Below are positions 39,444 to 48,028 of a stretch of DNA of 64,000 nucleotides, piece by piece. A model generated the notes under the pieces. The model was not told the origin of the DNA. It saw nothing but the letters and a program-made list of their open reading frames with translations, and searched no databases. The stretch comes from Streptomyces sp. P3 (GTDB taxonomy: Bacteria > Actinomycetota > Actinomycetes > Streptomycetales > Streptomycetaceae): positions 6,820,001 to 6,884,000 of the forward strand of contig NZ_CP028369.1 of assembly GCF_003032475.1 (NCBI RefSeq), given 5' to 3'. Each line of letters opens with the position of its first letter. The stretch's first letter is position 1. A program made the translations under genes and the position numbers.

Positions 39444-40207
39444 CCTTCACTCCCCGGCCCGCCCGCTCCGTGGACGACCTGGCCGGAGACTGACCCCGCC
39501 CCGAAACGTACGAGGAAGGAAGGGGTATGTGCGATGTCGTCGGGCAGGCCCACCCGGCCGACCGGGACGGGCTGCTCCGCCGTGTGCCGCGACCCCTCGA
39601 AGCTCAGGCCGAACCGCCGGGCCGAGGCCCCGGTCATCTCGCTCACGACGGATCCCGGCGCGCCGGCGTCCGCAGTCACGCCATGCGGCCCGAGCCGGAG
39701 AGCAAGGGATCCGGTGATGAGTTGGATCGAACCCGCCTTCGCGCCGGCGCAGCCGGCATCACCGACCTCGGAGATGCCAGACATGTTGACGAAGGGTCCC
39801 CATCCGGCCGCCACCCCGTGCGGGCAGACGGCACGGGCGGCGAAGAAAGGGCCGCTGGGGTTGATCCCCACGACCGTGTCGCACTGCTGTGTGGTCGTGT
39901 CCACAAGGTCGGTGCGGGGTCCGATACCGGCGCTGTCGGCCAATGTCGTCGCAGGCCCGAACGCGGCGGCGATCCGGGCGACGGCCGCAGTGACCGCGGC
40001 CTCGTCGGCGGCATCGGCGGCGAGGGCCAGCGCCGCGCCGTCGGCACTTGTGAGGGCCTGAACGGTATCGGCGCAGTCCGTCTCGTCCAGATCGACCACG
40101 CCGACGCCCAAGCCGTCGCCCGCCAGGCGCCAGGCCACAGCGGCACCGACACCGCGGGCAGCGCCGGTGACAACCGCCGTCCGCTGCACATGAGTTGTGG
40201 ATGTCAT
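39440..40207 (-). CDS. Short-chain dehydrogenase/reductase-like protein lacking the catalytic Tyr
   Basis: 255 residues with the classical SDR Rossmann motif TGAARGVGAA. The NNAG motif is replaced by DSAGIG, and the active-site YxxxK is CAGAK in GDAGCAGAKAG: Tyr to Cys (codon TGC, one transition from TAC). The downstream PG motif (AGAPGSVVSEM) remains. The oxidoreductase function is therefore doubtful. First gene of a two-gene operon with the MFS transporter, divergent from an ArsR-like regulator. ATG 40207 has no clear ribosome site. Confidence 0.8.
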   Translation of the reverse strand: MTSTTHVQRTAVVTGAARGVGAAVAWRLAGDGLGVGVVDLDETDCADTVQALTSADGAALALAADAADEAAVTAAVARIAAAFGPATTLADSAGIGPRTDLVDTTTQQCDTVVGINPSGPFFAARAVCPHGVAAGWGPFVNMSGISEVGDAGCAGAKAGSIQLITGSLALRLGPHGVTADAGAPGSVVSEMTGASARRFGLSFEGSRHTAEQPVPVGRVGLPDDIAHTPSFLVRFGAGSVSGQVVHGAGGPGSEG

Positions 40208-40263
40208 GGGAGGAAGTCCACGGCATCGACGCCGTGTCGCCAATCGATGTAGCGTATGGCTCA

Positions 40264-41256
40264 ATGATCAGCTTCGTGCTCGGCGTCGAGGACCTCGCGG
40301 ACACCCGCTTCGCCCTCTCACCCCTGCACGAAACCCTGTTCAGCCTGCGGGTGCTCCAGGATCCGGGCCTGTCCGCGCTGCACCTTCCCTGGCGCAGGTC
40401 CGTACTCGGCAGACTCGGCACGCTCGACACCGGTCTGCTGATGTCCCTGGTCGCCCCGCGGCGTACCCTCCCCGACTTCCTGACCCCGAATCCCACGAGC
40501 TTCGCGCCGGCCTTCGAAGCAGAACTCGCCGTCGTCCGTCAGGCGTCCTGCGCTCGGGTCCGCCACGACCTGCTGCTTGCGCACGCACCCGCCCCTGTTC
40601 CCGAAGCGCTCCGCGACGCCACCGCCGCCGAAGACGCACCGGTCGCCAGACTCCGCGACGCCATCTGCGATCTCCTTTGGCGGTACTGGGAGTTGGCCGT
40701 CGAGCCGGTGTGGCCGCAGATGCGACTGGTGCTGGAAGCCGACATGACCTACCGCGCCCGTCAGCTCGCCCTGGGGGGCGCCCGACTGCTGTTCGCCGAC
40801 ATGCACCCGAACCTGCGCTGGCAAGGCGGAGAGCTGCACATCCACAAGATGATCAGCAGGCACCGGGTCGCGGCATCCGGCCGGGGACTGCTGCTCCTGC
40901 CGTCGGTGTTCGCACACAAGCCCGCGCCTCCCGTCAGCCCGGACGAGCCACCGAGCCTCGTCTATCCCAGCCGGGGAGCAGCCACGCTGTGGGGCTCGGA
41001 GATGCCGGCCGTCGACACAACCGCCCTGGTGTCCCTGCTCGGTTCACCCCGAGCGAGACTGATCAGCCTCCTGGAAGAGCCGCTGCCCACCGTGGAACTC
41101 GCCCGCCGTCTCGGAGTCACCCCAAGCGCGGTCTCCCAGCACCTGCGTGTCCTGCACTCCACAGGACTGGTCACCCGCTCGCGTGACGGACGGCATGTGC
41201 TGTACCGGAGAAGCGCACTCGGTGACCGACTCACGAGCGCCGCCACCGGACCGTGA
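40264..41256 (+). CDS. ArsR-type helix-turn-helix regulator with long N-terminal domain
   Basis: 330 residues. About 240 N-terminal residues match the DUF5937-like effector region of Streptomyces ArsR regulators (EADMTYRARQLALGGARLLF), followed by a C-terminal winged helix (TVELARRLGVTPSAVSQHLR, ending HVLYRR). The start ATG 40264 appears leaderless, with TAGCGT at 40250-40255. Divergent from the SDR-MFS operon, which is its likely target. Confidence 0.88.
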   Translation: MISFVLGVEDLADTRFALSPLHETLFSLRVLQDPGLSALHLPWRRSVLGRLGTLDTGLLMSLVAPRRTLPDFLTPNPTSFAPAFEAELAVVRQASCARVRHDLLLAHAPAPVPEALRDATAAEDAPVARLRDAICDLLWRYWELAVEPVWPQMRLVLEADMTYRARQLALGGARLLFADMHPNLRWQGGELHIHKMISRHRVAASGRGLLLLPSVFAHKPAPPVSPDEPPSLVYPSRGAATLWGSEMPAVDTTALVSLLGSPRARLISLLEEPLPTVELARRLGVTPSAVSQHLRVLHSTGLVTRSRDGRHVLYRRSALGDRLTSAATGP

Positions 41257-41933
41257 ACCCACGACAGCTGAGGTTCAGCAGTCCGCCTGTGCCCGATCCC
41301 GCCCGCCCGGCCGGGTGAACATCGACCCCACCAAGCCGCTGACCGGATCCGCACCTGTCCGCCGACCCGCCCGGTCGGCAAGCGACGGCGAGCTCGAGCG
41401 GTCAGCGCATCCCATGAACCCGTGCGGTCCGGGGGTTCGCCGCGGCCTGGATCCGGTCAGATCCGATGGTGATCGACGACAGGGTTCGACGACCGACAGG
41501 GCCGTTCCTCCGTACGCAAAGGGTCCACGAGTGGCGAACCTGGTCTGCGAGCGGGCGGGCGGGCGTGGACCCGCCGAAGCAATGTTTCGTTCTCGTTCGC
41601 CGATCTGTACGGGCTCTCGCCGATCAGCAGCGAGTGCGACAGTCCCTACGGATGGGCGGGCATCGTCCGCCAGCACTTGGACGCCTGTGGCTTGACCGTA
41701 CCCGCCGAGTCGGAGGCGGAGACGCCGAGTACGCCGATGCCCGGTCCGGCAGGCCGGCCGCCGCGCTTCGCCGGTGACGTCCTCGGCCCTCATTTCGCAC
41801 ACGGAGTGACCTGTGCGCGTACGTCGCCGTAATTCGGTGGCGGCGCGGCCTGACCCTCCCTAGTGTCGGTGCTGTTCGAGCGGTGACCGGAGGTCGCCGC
41901 GGGTGACCTGGCTCAGTTCGGGAGGTGTGACCG
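41257..41933. other. Region with no supported intact gene
   Basis: About 680 bp. A plus-strand frame around 41590-41830 reads SFADLYGLSPISSECDSPYG and WAGIVRQHLDACGLTVP, suggesting a decayed gene, but it has no start or recognised family. TAGTGT at 41861-41866 could be the -10 of the transcript carrying the 23-codon ORF. Confidence 0.4.
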
Positions 41934-42005
41934 ATGGCTGTCGTCGAGAAGGGCGCTGCCCGCATCCGGAAGTTCATTCAGTCCACCTTCGTGGTCTCCG
42001 GCTGA
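41934..42005 (+). CDS. 23-residue small ORF upstream of rsgA
   Basis: ATG 41934 with a strong GGGAGG 8 nt upstream encodes MAVVEKGAARIRKFIQSTFV VSG then TGA. The peptide is basic (Lys6, Arg10, Arg12, Lys13) with an amphipathic, partly hydrophobic C-terminal half. A perfect hairpin follows 14 nt after the stop. Could be a leader peptide, a membrane-binding peptide or a conserved unannotated protein; no homology can be checked here. Confidence 0.5.
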   Translation: MAVVEKGAARIRKFIQSTFVVSG

Positions 42006-42018
42006 CCTCACTTTTCTC

Positions 42019-42036
42019 CCGCGCCAGCGGGCGCGG
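42019..42036 (+). terminator. Hairpin between the small ORF and rsgA
   Basis: CCGCGCC-AGCG-GGCGCGG, a perfect 7-bp stem with a tetraloop. It lies between the 23-codon ORF and the rsgA start and could act as terminator or attenuator. Confidence 0.4.
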
Positions 42037-42066
42037 TGCCGGGGCCGCCTTGTGAAGGGTCACCCC

Positions 42067-43194
42067 TTGTCTTTCTCTTCTTCTTCTTCGGTTTCGTCGC
42101 ACCCCCTCGCCCTCTACGGCTGGGACGAGGGCTGGGAAACCGAGTTCGCTCCCTACGCCGAGCAGGGTCTCCTGCCCGGCCGCGTCGTGCGGGTCGACCG
42201 TGGCCTGTGTGACGTCGTCACCCCGTTCGGCGTCGTGCGCGCCGACACCGAGTTCGTCGTCCCTCACGACCCGATGAAGGTCGTCTGCACGGGGGACTGG
42301 GCCGCGGTCGATCCCGCGGGCAGGGATCCGCGGTACGTACGGACGCTGCTCCCGCGCCGTACCGCCTTCGTGCGCTCCACCTCCTCCAAGCGGTCCGAGG
42401 GGCAGATCCTCGCCGCCAACGTCGACCACGCCGTCGTCGCGATGTCGCTCGCCGTCGAGCTCGACCTCGGCCGGATCGAACGGTTCCTGGCGCTGGCCTG
42501 GGAGTCCGGCGCCCAGCCCGTCGTGGTGCTCACCAAGTCCGACCTGGTGCCCGACCCGGTCGCGCTGTCCCACCTCGTCGAGGACGTCGTGGCCGGTGCT
42601 CCCGGAGTGCCCGTGTTCACCGTCTGCGCCCGCGACGGCGAGGGCGTCGAGGAACTGGCCGACGTTCTGGGACGAGGCACCTCCGTGCTGCTCGGGGCGT
42701 CCGGCGCGGGCAAGTCGACGCTCGCGAACGCCCTGGTGGGGGCCGACGTGATGGGCGTCCAGGCCATTCGCGACCAGGACGGCAAGGGGCGCCACACCAC
42801 CACGACCCGCAATCTGCTGCCGCTGCCCGGCGGGGGCGTCCTCATCGACACGCCCGGTCTGCGCGGCGTCGGCCTCTTCGACGCCGGCGCCGGGGTCGGA
42901 CGGGTCTTCTCGGAGATCGAGGAGTTCGCACGGGGCTGCCGGTTCCACGACTGCGCGCACGAGTCCGAGCCGCGGTGCGCGGTGCGAGCGGCCGTCGACG
43001 AGGGGGAACTGTCCCAGCGGCGGCTGGACAGTTACCGCAAACTCGTCCGTGAGAACCAGTGGATCGTCGCCAAGTCCGACGCCCGCCTGCGCGCCGACGT
43101 CCGCCAGGACTGGAAGCGCAGGCAGGCCGAGGGCCGAGCGGCCGCGGAGGCCAAGCGCGGCCGCGGCCCGTGGCGACCGGCTCCTCCGCGGTGA
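42067..43194 (+). CDS. rsgA: Small ribosomal subunit biogenesis GTPase RsgA
   Basis: A circularly permuted GTPase that helps the 30S subunit mature. Motif order is G4 (TKSD), G1 (GASGAGKST), G3 (DTPG), preceded by an OB-fold-like N-terminal domain and followed by the zinc knuckle CRFHDCAHESEPRC. 375 residues from TTG 42067, preferred because GAAGGG lies 7 nt upstream; GTG 42052 in the same frame has no ribosome site. Housekeeping gene between the small ORF and the alkA-ogt pair. Confidence 0.9.
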   Translation: MSFSSSSSVSSHPLALYGWDEGWETEFAPYAEQGLLPGRVVRVDRGLCDVVTPFGVVRADTEFVVPHDPMKVVCTGDWAAVDPAGRDPRYVRTLLPRRTAFVRSTSSKRSEGQILAANVDHAVVAMSLAVELDLGRIERFLALAWESGAQPVVVLTKSDLVPDPVALSHLVEDVVAGAPGVPVFTVCARDGEGVEELADVLGRGTSVLLGASGAGKSTLANALVGADVMGVQAIRDQDGKGRHTTTTRNLLPLPGGGVLIDTPGLRGVGLFDAGAGVGRVFSEIEEFARGCRFHDCAHESEPRCAVRAAVDEGELSQRRLDSYRKLVRENQWIVAKSDARLRADVRQDWKRRQAEGRAAAEAKRGRGPWRPAPPR

Positions 43195-43562
43195 CGCCGG
43201 GACGTCGCGTCGGACGTCGGCCGTCAGGCACCGGAGGTCGGACGTCGGGACGCCGACGGTCGGACATCCGGCGGCGGCGTCGGCCGGGCGGTAGGGGTCC
43301 GCCCCTGAGGATGGTGGCTTCGGGCCGGGTGATGTCCTGCGGTATGGCGTGCGGGCGGCGGCCGGACGCCGGACGTGGGGCGGCGCCGACGGGGTTTCCG
43401 GTGGCGGTAACAGGGTGCCGTTTTGTTACGAGACACTTCTCCGTGTCGGCCGACCGGTCGGCCGGCCGACCGGTGGCTGTTTCGGTTTCCCTGTCTTCGT
43501 CCTTCAGCGTCACGTCCGATTTCCGCCAGCAGGGGCGCCGACAGGGGCGAAGACTGGGACTC
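43195..43562. other. Intergenic region upstream of alkA
   Basis: 368 bp without a gene. It contains short repeats (GTCGGACGTCGG-like, 43217-43270) and the palindromic block at 43448-43473. Confidence 0.5.
43448..43473. repeat. Palindrome GGCCGACCGGTCGGCC with an adjoining half copy
   Basis: A perfect 16-bp palindrome at 43448-43463 followed by GGCCGACCGG at 43464-43473, about 100 bp before the alkA start. Possible operator or extragenic palindrome. Confidence 0.5.
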
Positions 43563-44975
43563 ATGACGGACCAAGAAAACCGTTACGAGGCGGTTCGCAG
43601 CAGGGACGCCAGGTTCGACGGCGAGTTCTTCTTCGCCGTCGAGACCACCGGCATCTACTGCCGCCCCAGCTGCCCCGCCGTGACGCCGAAACGCCGTAAC
43701 GTGCGTTTCTTCGCGACGGCGGCCGCCGCGCAGGGCGCCGGGTTCCGGGCCTGCCGGCGGTGCCGGCCGGACGCCGTCCCGGGTTCGGCGGACTGGAACG
43801 CGCGTGCCGACGTGGTCGGCCGGGCCATGCGGCTGATCGGTGACGGCGTCGTCGACCGGGAGGGCGTGAGCGGGCTCGCCGTACGGCTCGGCTACAGCGC
43901 ACGTCAGATCCAGCGACAGCTCACCGCCGAACTGGGCGCGGGACCGGTCGCCCTCGCTCGGGCACAGCGCTCGCACACCGCGCGGGTCCTGCTGCAGACG
44001 ACCGGCCTGCCGGTCACCGAGATCGCCTTCGCGGCCGGCTTCGCCAGTGTGCGCCAGTTCAACGACACCGTCCGCGCCGTGTACGCGTCCACTCCGACCG
44101 AACTGCGGGCTGCGGGGCGCCCGACCGGTCGCGCCGCCACCCCGTCCGCCGCCACCCCGTTCGCCGGGATTCCGCTGCGGCTCGCCCACCGTGGCCCCTA
44201 CCACTGTGCCGCCGTGTTCGATCTGCTGCACCGGCAGGCGGTGGCCGGAGTGGAGGAGGTGAGCGGGCCGACCGGCCGTCGCACCTACCGCCGCACGCTG
44301 CGGCTGCCGTACGGCACCGGCATCGCCGCCGTCAGCGAAGGAGCGGGCGGGTGTGCGGGACGCCAGAGCCGGGCACCGGCCCTGCACCCCGGGGGCTGGC
44401 TCGACGCCCGGCTGCACCTCACGGATCCCCGCGATCTCACCACCGCCGTCCAGCGGCTGCGGCGGCTCTTCGATCTGGACGCCGACCCCTACGCCGTCGA
44501 CGAGCGGCTGGGCGCGGACGCACGGCTCGCCCCGTCGGTCACCGCGCGGCCGGGGCTGCGCGCGCCAGGGGCGGCCGACCCGGAGGAGTACGCGATACGG
44601 GCGCTCGTGGGACGAGCGGAGTCCGAAAGGCTCGTACGCGCTTACGGCAAGGTTCTCGACTCACCCTGCGGGTCCCTCACCCGCCTCTTTCCCGAGCCGG
44701 GCGTCTTGGCGGAGGCCGAGCCCGAGGGCCCTGTGGGCCCGCTCGCCGCAGCTCTCGCCGACGGCGGCGTACGACTGGACGCCGGCGCCGACCGGGACGA
44801 CGCCCAGGAGGCGCTGCTGGCCCTGCCCGGCCTGGACGTCGGAACTGTCGCGGAGATCCGTGCCCGTGCCCTCGGCGATCCTGACGTGGCTCCACCCGGC
44901 CTGGACGCGCCGGACACCTGGCGGCCCTGGCGCACGTACGCCGCGCACCACCTGCGCACCGCGGAGGAACGATGA
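43563..44975 (+). CDS. alkA: Ada-like/AlkA fusion protein with shortened glycosylase domain
   Basis: 470 residues. Order: Ada metal-binding domain (YCRPSCPAVTPKRRNVRFFA ... CRRCRP) that senses methylphosphotriesters through a Cys; AraC-type helix-turn-helix (LAVRLGYSARQIQRQL ... FAAGFASVRQFNDTVR); AlkA N-terminal domain (PFAGIPLRLAHRGPYHCAAV); HhH-GPD glycosylase region. That last part is degenerate: the helix-hairpin-helix reads LPGLDVGTVAEIRARALGDP and is followed almost at once by DTWRPWRTYAAHHL, so the stretch that usually carries the catalytic Asp seems missing. It may work mainly as an adaptive-response regulator. Overlaps ogt by ATGA. Confidence 0.85.
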   Translation: MTDQENRYEAVRSRDARFDGEFFFAVETTGIYCRPSCPAVTPKRRNVRFFATAAAAQGAGFRACRRCRPDAVPGSADWNARADVVGRAMRLIGDGVVDREGVSGLAVRLGYSARQIQRQLTAELGAGPVALARAQRSHTARVLLQTTGLPVTEIAFAAGFASVRQFNDTVRAVYASTPTELRAAGRPTGRAATPSAATPFAGIPLRLAHRGPYHCAAVFDLLHRQAVAGVEEVSGPTGRRTYRRTLRLPYGTGIAAVSEGAGGCAGRQSRAPALHPGGWLDARLHLTDPRDLTTAVQRLRRLFDLDADPYAVDERLGADARLAPSVTARPGLRAPGAADPEEYAIRALVGRAESERLVRAYGKVLDSPCGSLTRLFPEPGVLAEAEPEGPVGPLAAALADGGVRLDAGADRDDAQEALLALPGLDVGTVAEIRARALGDPDVAPPGLDAPDTWRPWRTYAAHHLRTAEER

Positions 44976-45793
44976 CCGAACCGGCTGCCATGAGCGGGGC
45001 GACCGACCCCACCGACCCCATTGCCCCCATCTGTCTGACTCACCCGACAGCACCGACGGATCCGAGCGAGCCGGTCGTCTCGACCGAACTGACACACCCG
45101 CCGGAGCCGATGTACCCGATGGAGCCGACCCATCCGATGAACTCGTCACCTTCGAGGCCTCCGACGCCATCCGGACGCCCCACGGAAACCACGGAAACCA
45201 TGGAAAACGAAGAAAGAGAAGAAAACGAAGAAAATGCAGCTACCGCCCAAAATGCAGGTACCGCAGAAACCATGCGACCGGCAGGCCCGACGGCGAACGG
45301 TCCGACCTACTGGGCGCACGTGGAGAGCCCGCTCGGTCCGCTGCTGCTCACCGCGGACACCGACGGAGCGCTGACGAGCCTCTCCCTGCCCGGACAGAAG
45401 GGTGGCCGAACCGTCCAGCAGGACTGGCGGCACGATCGCGGGCCCTTCCGCTCCGTCGAGGAACAGCTTGCCGCCTACTTTGCCGCCGACCTGCGGGAGT
45501 TCCGGCTGCCGCTGCGCAGTGCGGGCACCGCGTTCCGCGAGCGGGTGTGGGCCGCCCTCGACTCCGTCCCGTACGGCGCGACCACGACGTACGGCGAGGT
45601 CGCCGCCCGACTCGGCGTGTCGCGGATGGCCGTACGCGCCGTCGGAGGAGCCGTCGGGGCGAATCCGCTGCTCATCGTGCGCCCCTGCCACCGGGTCATC
45701 GGTGCCGACGGCTCCCTGACCGGGTACGCCGCAGGACTGGACCGCAAGGTGCGCCTGCTGACGCTGGAGGGCTCGCTCCGGGCGCAGCGCTGA
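44972..45793 (+). CDS. ogt: Methylated-DNA--protein-cysteine methyltransferase
   Basis: A suicide repair protein that moves the methyl group of O6-methylguanine onto its own Cys. The active site PCHRVIG and the helix-turn-helix region (YGATTTYGEVAARLGVSRMA) are intact. The conserved protein starts only near residue 100 (TYWAHVESPLGPLLLTAD); the first 100 residues are low-complexity Thr/Pro/Glu and include an A-rich coding stretch (45175-45245) unlike the genome. If that part is not translated, the start could be ATG 45272. It overlaps alkA by 4 nt, so the two repair genes are coupled. Confidence 0.9.
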   Translation: MTEPAAMSGATDPTDPIAPICLTHPTAPTDPSEPVVSTELTHPPEPMYPMEPTHPMNSSPSRPPTPSGRPTETTETMENEEREENEENAATAQNAGTAETMRPAGPTANGPTYWAHVESPLGPLLLTADTDGALTSLSLPGQKGGRTVQQDWRHDRGPFRSVEEQLAAYFAADLREFRLPLRSAGTAFRERVWAALDSVPYGATTTYGEVAARLGVSRMAVRAVGGAVGANPLLIVRPCHRVIGADGSLTGYAAGLDRKVRLLTLEGSLRAQR

Positions 45794-45968
45794 CCGGCTG
45801 CCCGTGACCTGCCGGGTCGGCGCCGCCGAGGCCGTCCGTGCCGCGCCGGCCGTGTCGGCGACGCGCGGATGCGCCCACCGTGCTGTCCGCAAGGGCTGCG
45901 GGGACGTCGAGGCGCGAGGCCGTCGAGGCGCGAGGCGCCGTCGGGGCGCTCCGCCGCCGGACGGCACG

Positions 45969-46451
45969 TCAACCCCACAGCACAGCACCCAGCCAGGCGC
46001 CCATGATCAACAGGCAGGTGAACAGCTCCGCGAGGACGCTGGAGCCGCCCGAGCGCATCGCTCTGCGCAGGGCGGCACGCGCTTCGCCGTGGCGGCCCAG
46101 GCGAAGGCGTTCGGAGAGATAGACGCCGGCCATGAACCCGGGGATGGCTCCGACCACGGGGACGAGGAAGAAGCCGAGGAACGCGCCGAGTCCGGCGTAC
46201 ACCGCCATCCGGGGGGTCGCGCCGCTCTCGCGCAGTTGGCGGGGCGGCAGGGACCAGCGCACCACCTGCGACACGAACAAGGCCACCGTGGCACCCACCA
46301 GAACAGCCCAGGCCACCGGCTGCGGATCCTCCAGCGCCCACCACAGGATCGCGGCCCAGACCAGCCACGACCCCGGCACGCCGGGCACCAGCACTCCGCA
46401 CAGGCCGAGCAGAACAACCAGTCCGACCAGCAGGAGTTCCCACACTCCCAT
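45969..46451 (-). CDS. DUF456 membrane protein
   Basis: 160 residues with four or five membrane helices (LLLVGLVVLLGLCGVLVPGV; AVYAGLGAFLGFFLVPVVGA). The PGVPGSW and GAIPGFMAGVYLSE segments are typical of DUF456. Function unknown. Converges with ogt. Confidence 0.88.
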   Translation of the reverse strand: MGVWELLLVGLVVLLGLCGVLVPGVPGSWLVWAAILWWALEDPQPVAWAVLVGATVALFVSQVVRWSLPPRQLRESGATPRMAVYAGLGAFLGFFLVPVVGAIPGFMAGVYLSERLRLGRHGEARAALRRAMRSGGSSVLAELFTCLLIMGAWLGAVLWG

Positions 46452-46518
46452 CTGCCCAGGGTGCCCGAGCCGGACAGCACGCGCAGGTCAAGTGGTGGTG
46501 CCCGGAGCGCCGCCGCGG

Positions 46519-47502
46519 TCAGTGCTCGCGGGTCACCCAGCTGCGCTCGTACGCGTGCCAGCCCAGTTGCAGCCGCGTCGAGGCCCCTGTCAGCTCCATC
46601 AGCCGCTTCACCCGGCGCTGCACGGTCCGCAGCCCCAGATCGAGCTGCTTGGCCACGCTGGCGTCGGTCATCCCGGCGAGCAGCAGGGAGAGGATCTCCA
46701 GGTCGGCGGCGTCGGGACCGTCCGGCCCCTGCTCGGCCACACCTACCGGGCCGCAGCGCAGCGGCGACGCCACCTGCCACACCGATTCGAACAGGCCGGA
46801 CAGCAGCTCCAGCAGCCCGCCGGCGTGGACCACCAGTGCGGCAGGCTCGGTCGCGCTGCCGTGCAACGGCACGAGCGCGAGCGAACGGTCGGCGACCACC
46901 AGCTTCGTCGGCACCTCGTCCACCACCCGCACCCGCTCGTTCCGGCCCAGCGCGGCGGTCACCTCCGTCATGCCGTCGGGCTGGTCGAGTACGGCCCGCT
47001 CCAGGACGACGCGGTAGCGCACCCCACGGGCGGTCGCCTGTTTCTCCGCGTCGTTGTCGCTGCCGGTCACGGCCACCGTGGTGCCGGTGACCAGGGCACA
47101 CACCTCGTGGCTCGCCCCGAGCTGGATCTGCAGGAAACGCTGGGCGACCGCGGCGGCACCCGTCACCACCTCGACCAGATCGTGCACCGCCGGCTCGGTC
47201 GAGGTCGCCCGATACTCCTCGGCGAGCTGCGCCGCCGTCAGCTCGGCCTTCTCCAGCTCGTGACGCTGCTGGGTGAGCAGGGCGCCCAGGGCGACGCCCG
47301 GGGGAGCGGCGACCCAGCGTCCGGCGCGGCCCGAGGACTGGGCGGCCAGGCCGTGCTGTTCGAGTCGGCGCAGGGCGCGCTCCGTGTCGTGCTCGCCGAG
47401 GGTCAGCCGGCGCGCGAGGTGGGGGACGTCGGCCGCGCCCACGGACACCAGCTCCCGGTATGCCGACTCGTGCGTCTCGTCGAGCCCTATCGCTCTCAGC
47501 AT
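46519..47502 (-). CDS. LuxR-type helix-turn-helix regulator with TrmB-like N-terminus
   Basis: 327 residues. The N-terminal winged helix (ADVPHLARRLTLGEHDTERA) and the C-terminal LuxR helix-turn-helix (LLAGMTDASVAKQLDLGLRT, VQRRVKRLMELTG) flank a sensor-like middle. This arrangement is common in Streptomyces regulators of secondary or developmental genes. Start ATG 47502 with AGGGAGGG about 10 nt upstream. Target unknown; the divergent PP2C-like gene is one candidate. Confidence 0.85.
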   Translation of the reverse strand: MLRAIGLDETHESAYRELVSVGAADVPHLARRLTLGEHDTERALRRLEQHGLAAQSSGRAGRWVAAPPGVALGALLTQQRHELEKAELTAAQLAEEYRATSTEPAVHDLVEVVTGAAAVAQRFLQIQLGASHEVCALVTGTTVAVTGSDNDAEKQATARGVRYRVVLERAVLDQPDGMTEVTAALGRNERVRVVDEVPTKLVVADRSLALVPLHGSATEPAALVVHAGGLLELLSGLFESVWQVASPLRCGPVGVAEQGPDGPDAADLEILSLLLAGMTDASVAKQLDLGLRTVQRRVKRLMELTGASTRLQLGWHAYERSWVTREH

Positions 47503-48028
47503 CAGGCGCTGGCCCTCCCTCTCGTTTCCCGCATCTCGGTTGCCGCGTCTCGTTTCCCATGTTCCATGCGTGTTTCTGGGGGCCCTGCGCGATGCGACGT
47601 CTCCGTGGCTGGCGGGAAACAGCCACGGCGTATACCCGCCGTCGTACATCATCGCCGTACCGCCGGTCACTCTGCCAAGGTGTGGGCGACGGCGGAAATC
47701 CGTGATCATCCACTGAAATCCACAGAGGATCTCCGGGAACGCCGTGCAGGCCCGGAACGGTCGGTCGCCATGCCGTGCTCCGAGGCCTCCGGCAAGCGTG
47801 ATCCGGACTCTTGACGCGCGCAGGGGCGCACAGGGGATATGAGCCCGGATCACCCATGTCGCCGGACGGTTCTCCCGTGGGGGGTGGAACCGTCCGGCGA
47901 CTCTTGCGCCTCTTTTGTCGCACTGGTGCTCAGAACTTCGCTCGGCTTGCTGGCCGGACGCGGTCAGCCGGGACGCATTTTGCGGATGCCCCGTTTTCCT
48001 ACGGCCCGTGCGGTGGACAATCGGGGGC
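47503..48028. other. Divergent intergenic region
   Basis: About 525 bp between the LuxR-type and PP2C-like genes. GACAAT at 48016-48021, 7 nt before the PP2C-like ATG, looks like a leaderless -10. No gene recognised. Confidence 0.5.

Noticed and set aside
42052..42066. GTG start for rsgA
   Set aside because: Not preceded by a ribosome site; the GAAGGG inside this stretch serves TTG 42067.
45040..45273. Minus-strand ORF rich in Ser/Phe/Val opposite the ogt N-terminus
   Set aside because: It is only the complement of the A-rich, Glu-rich tract; no start signal or homology feature.
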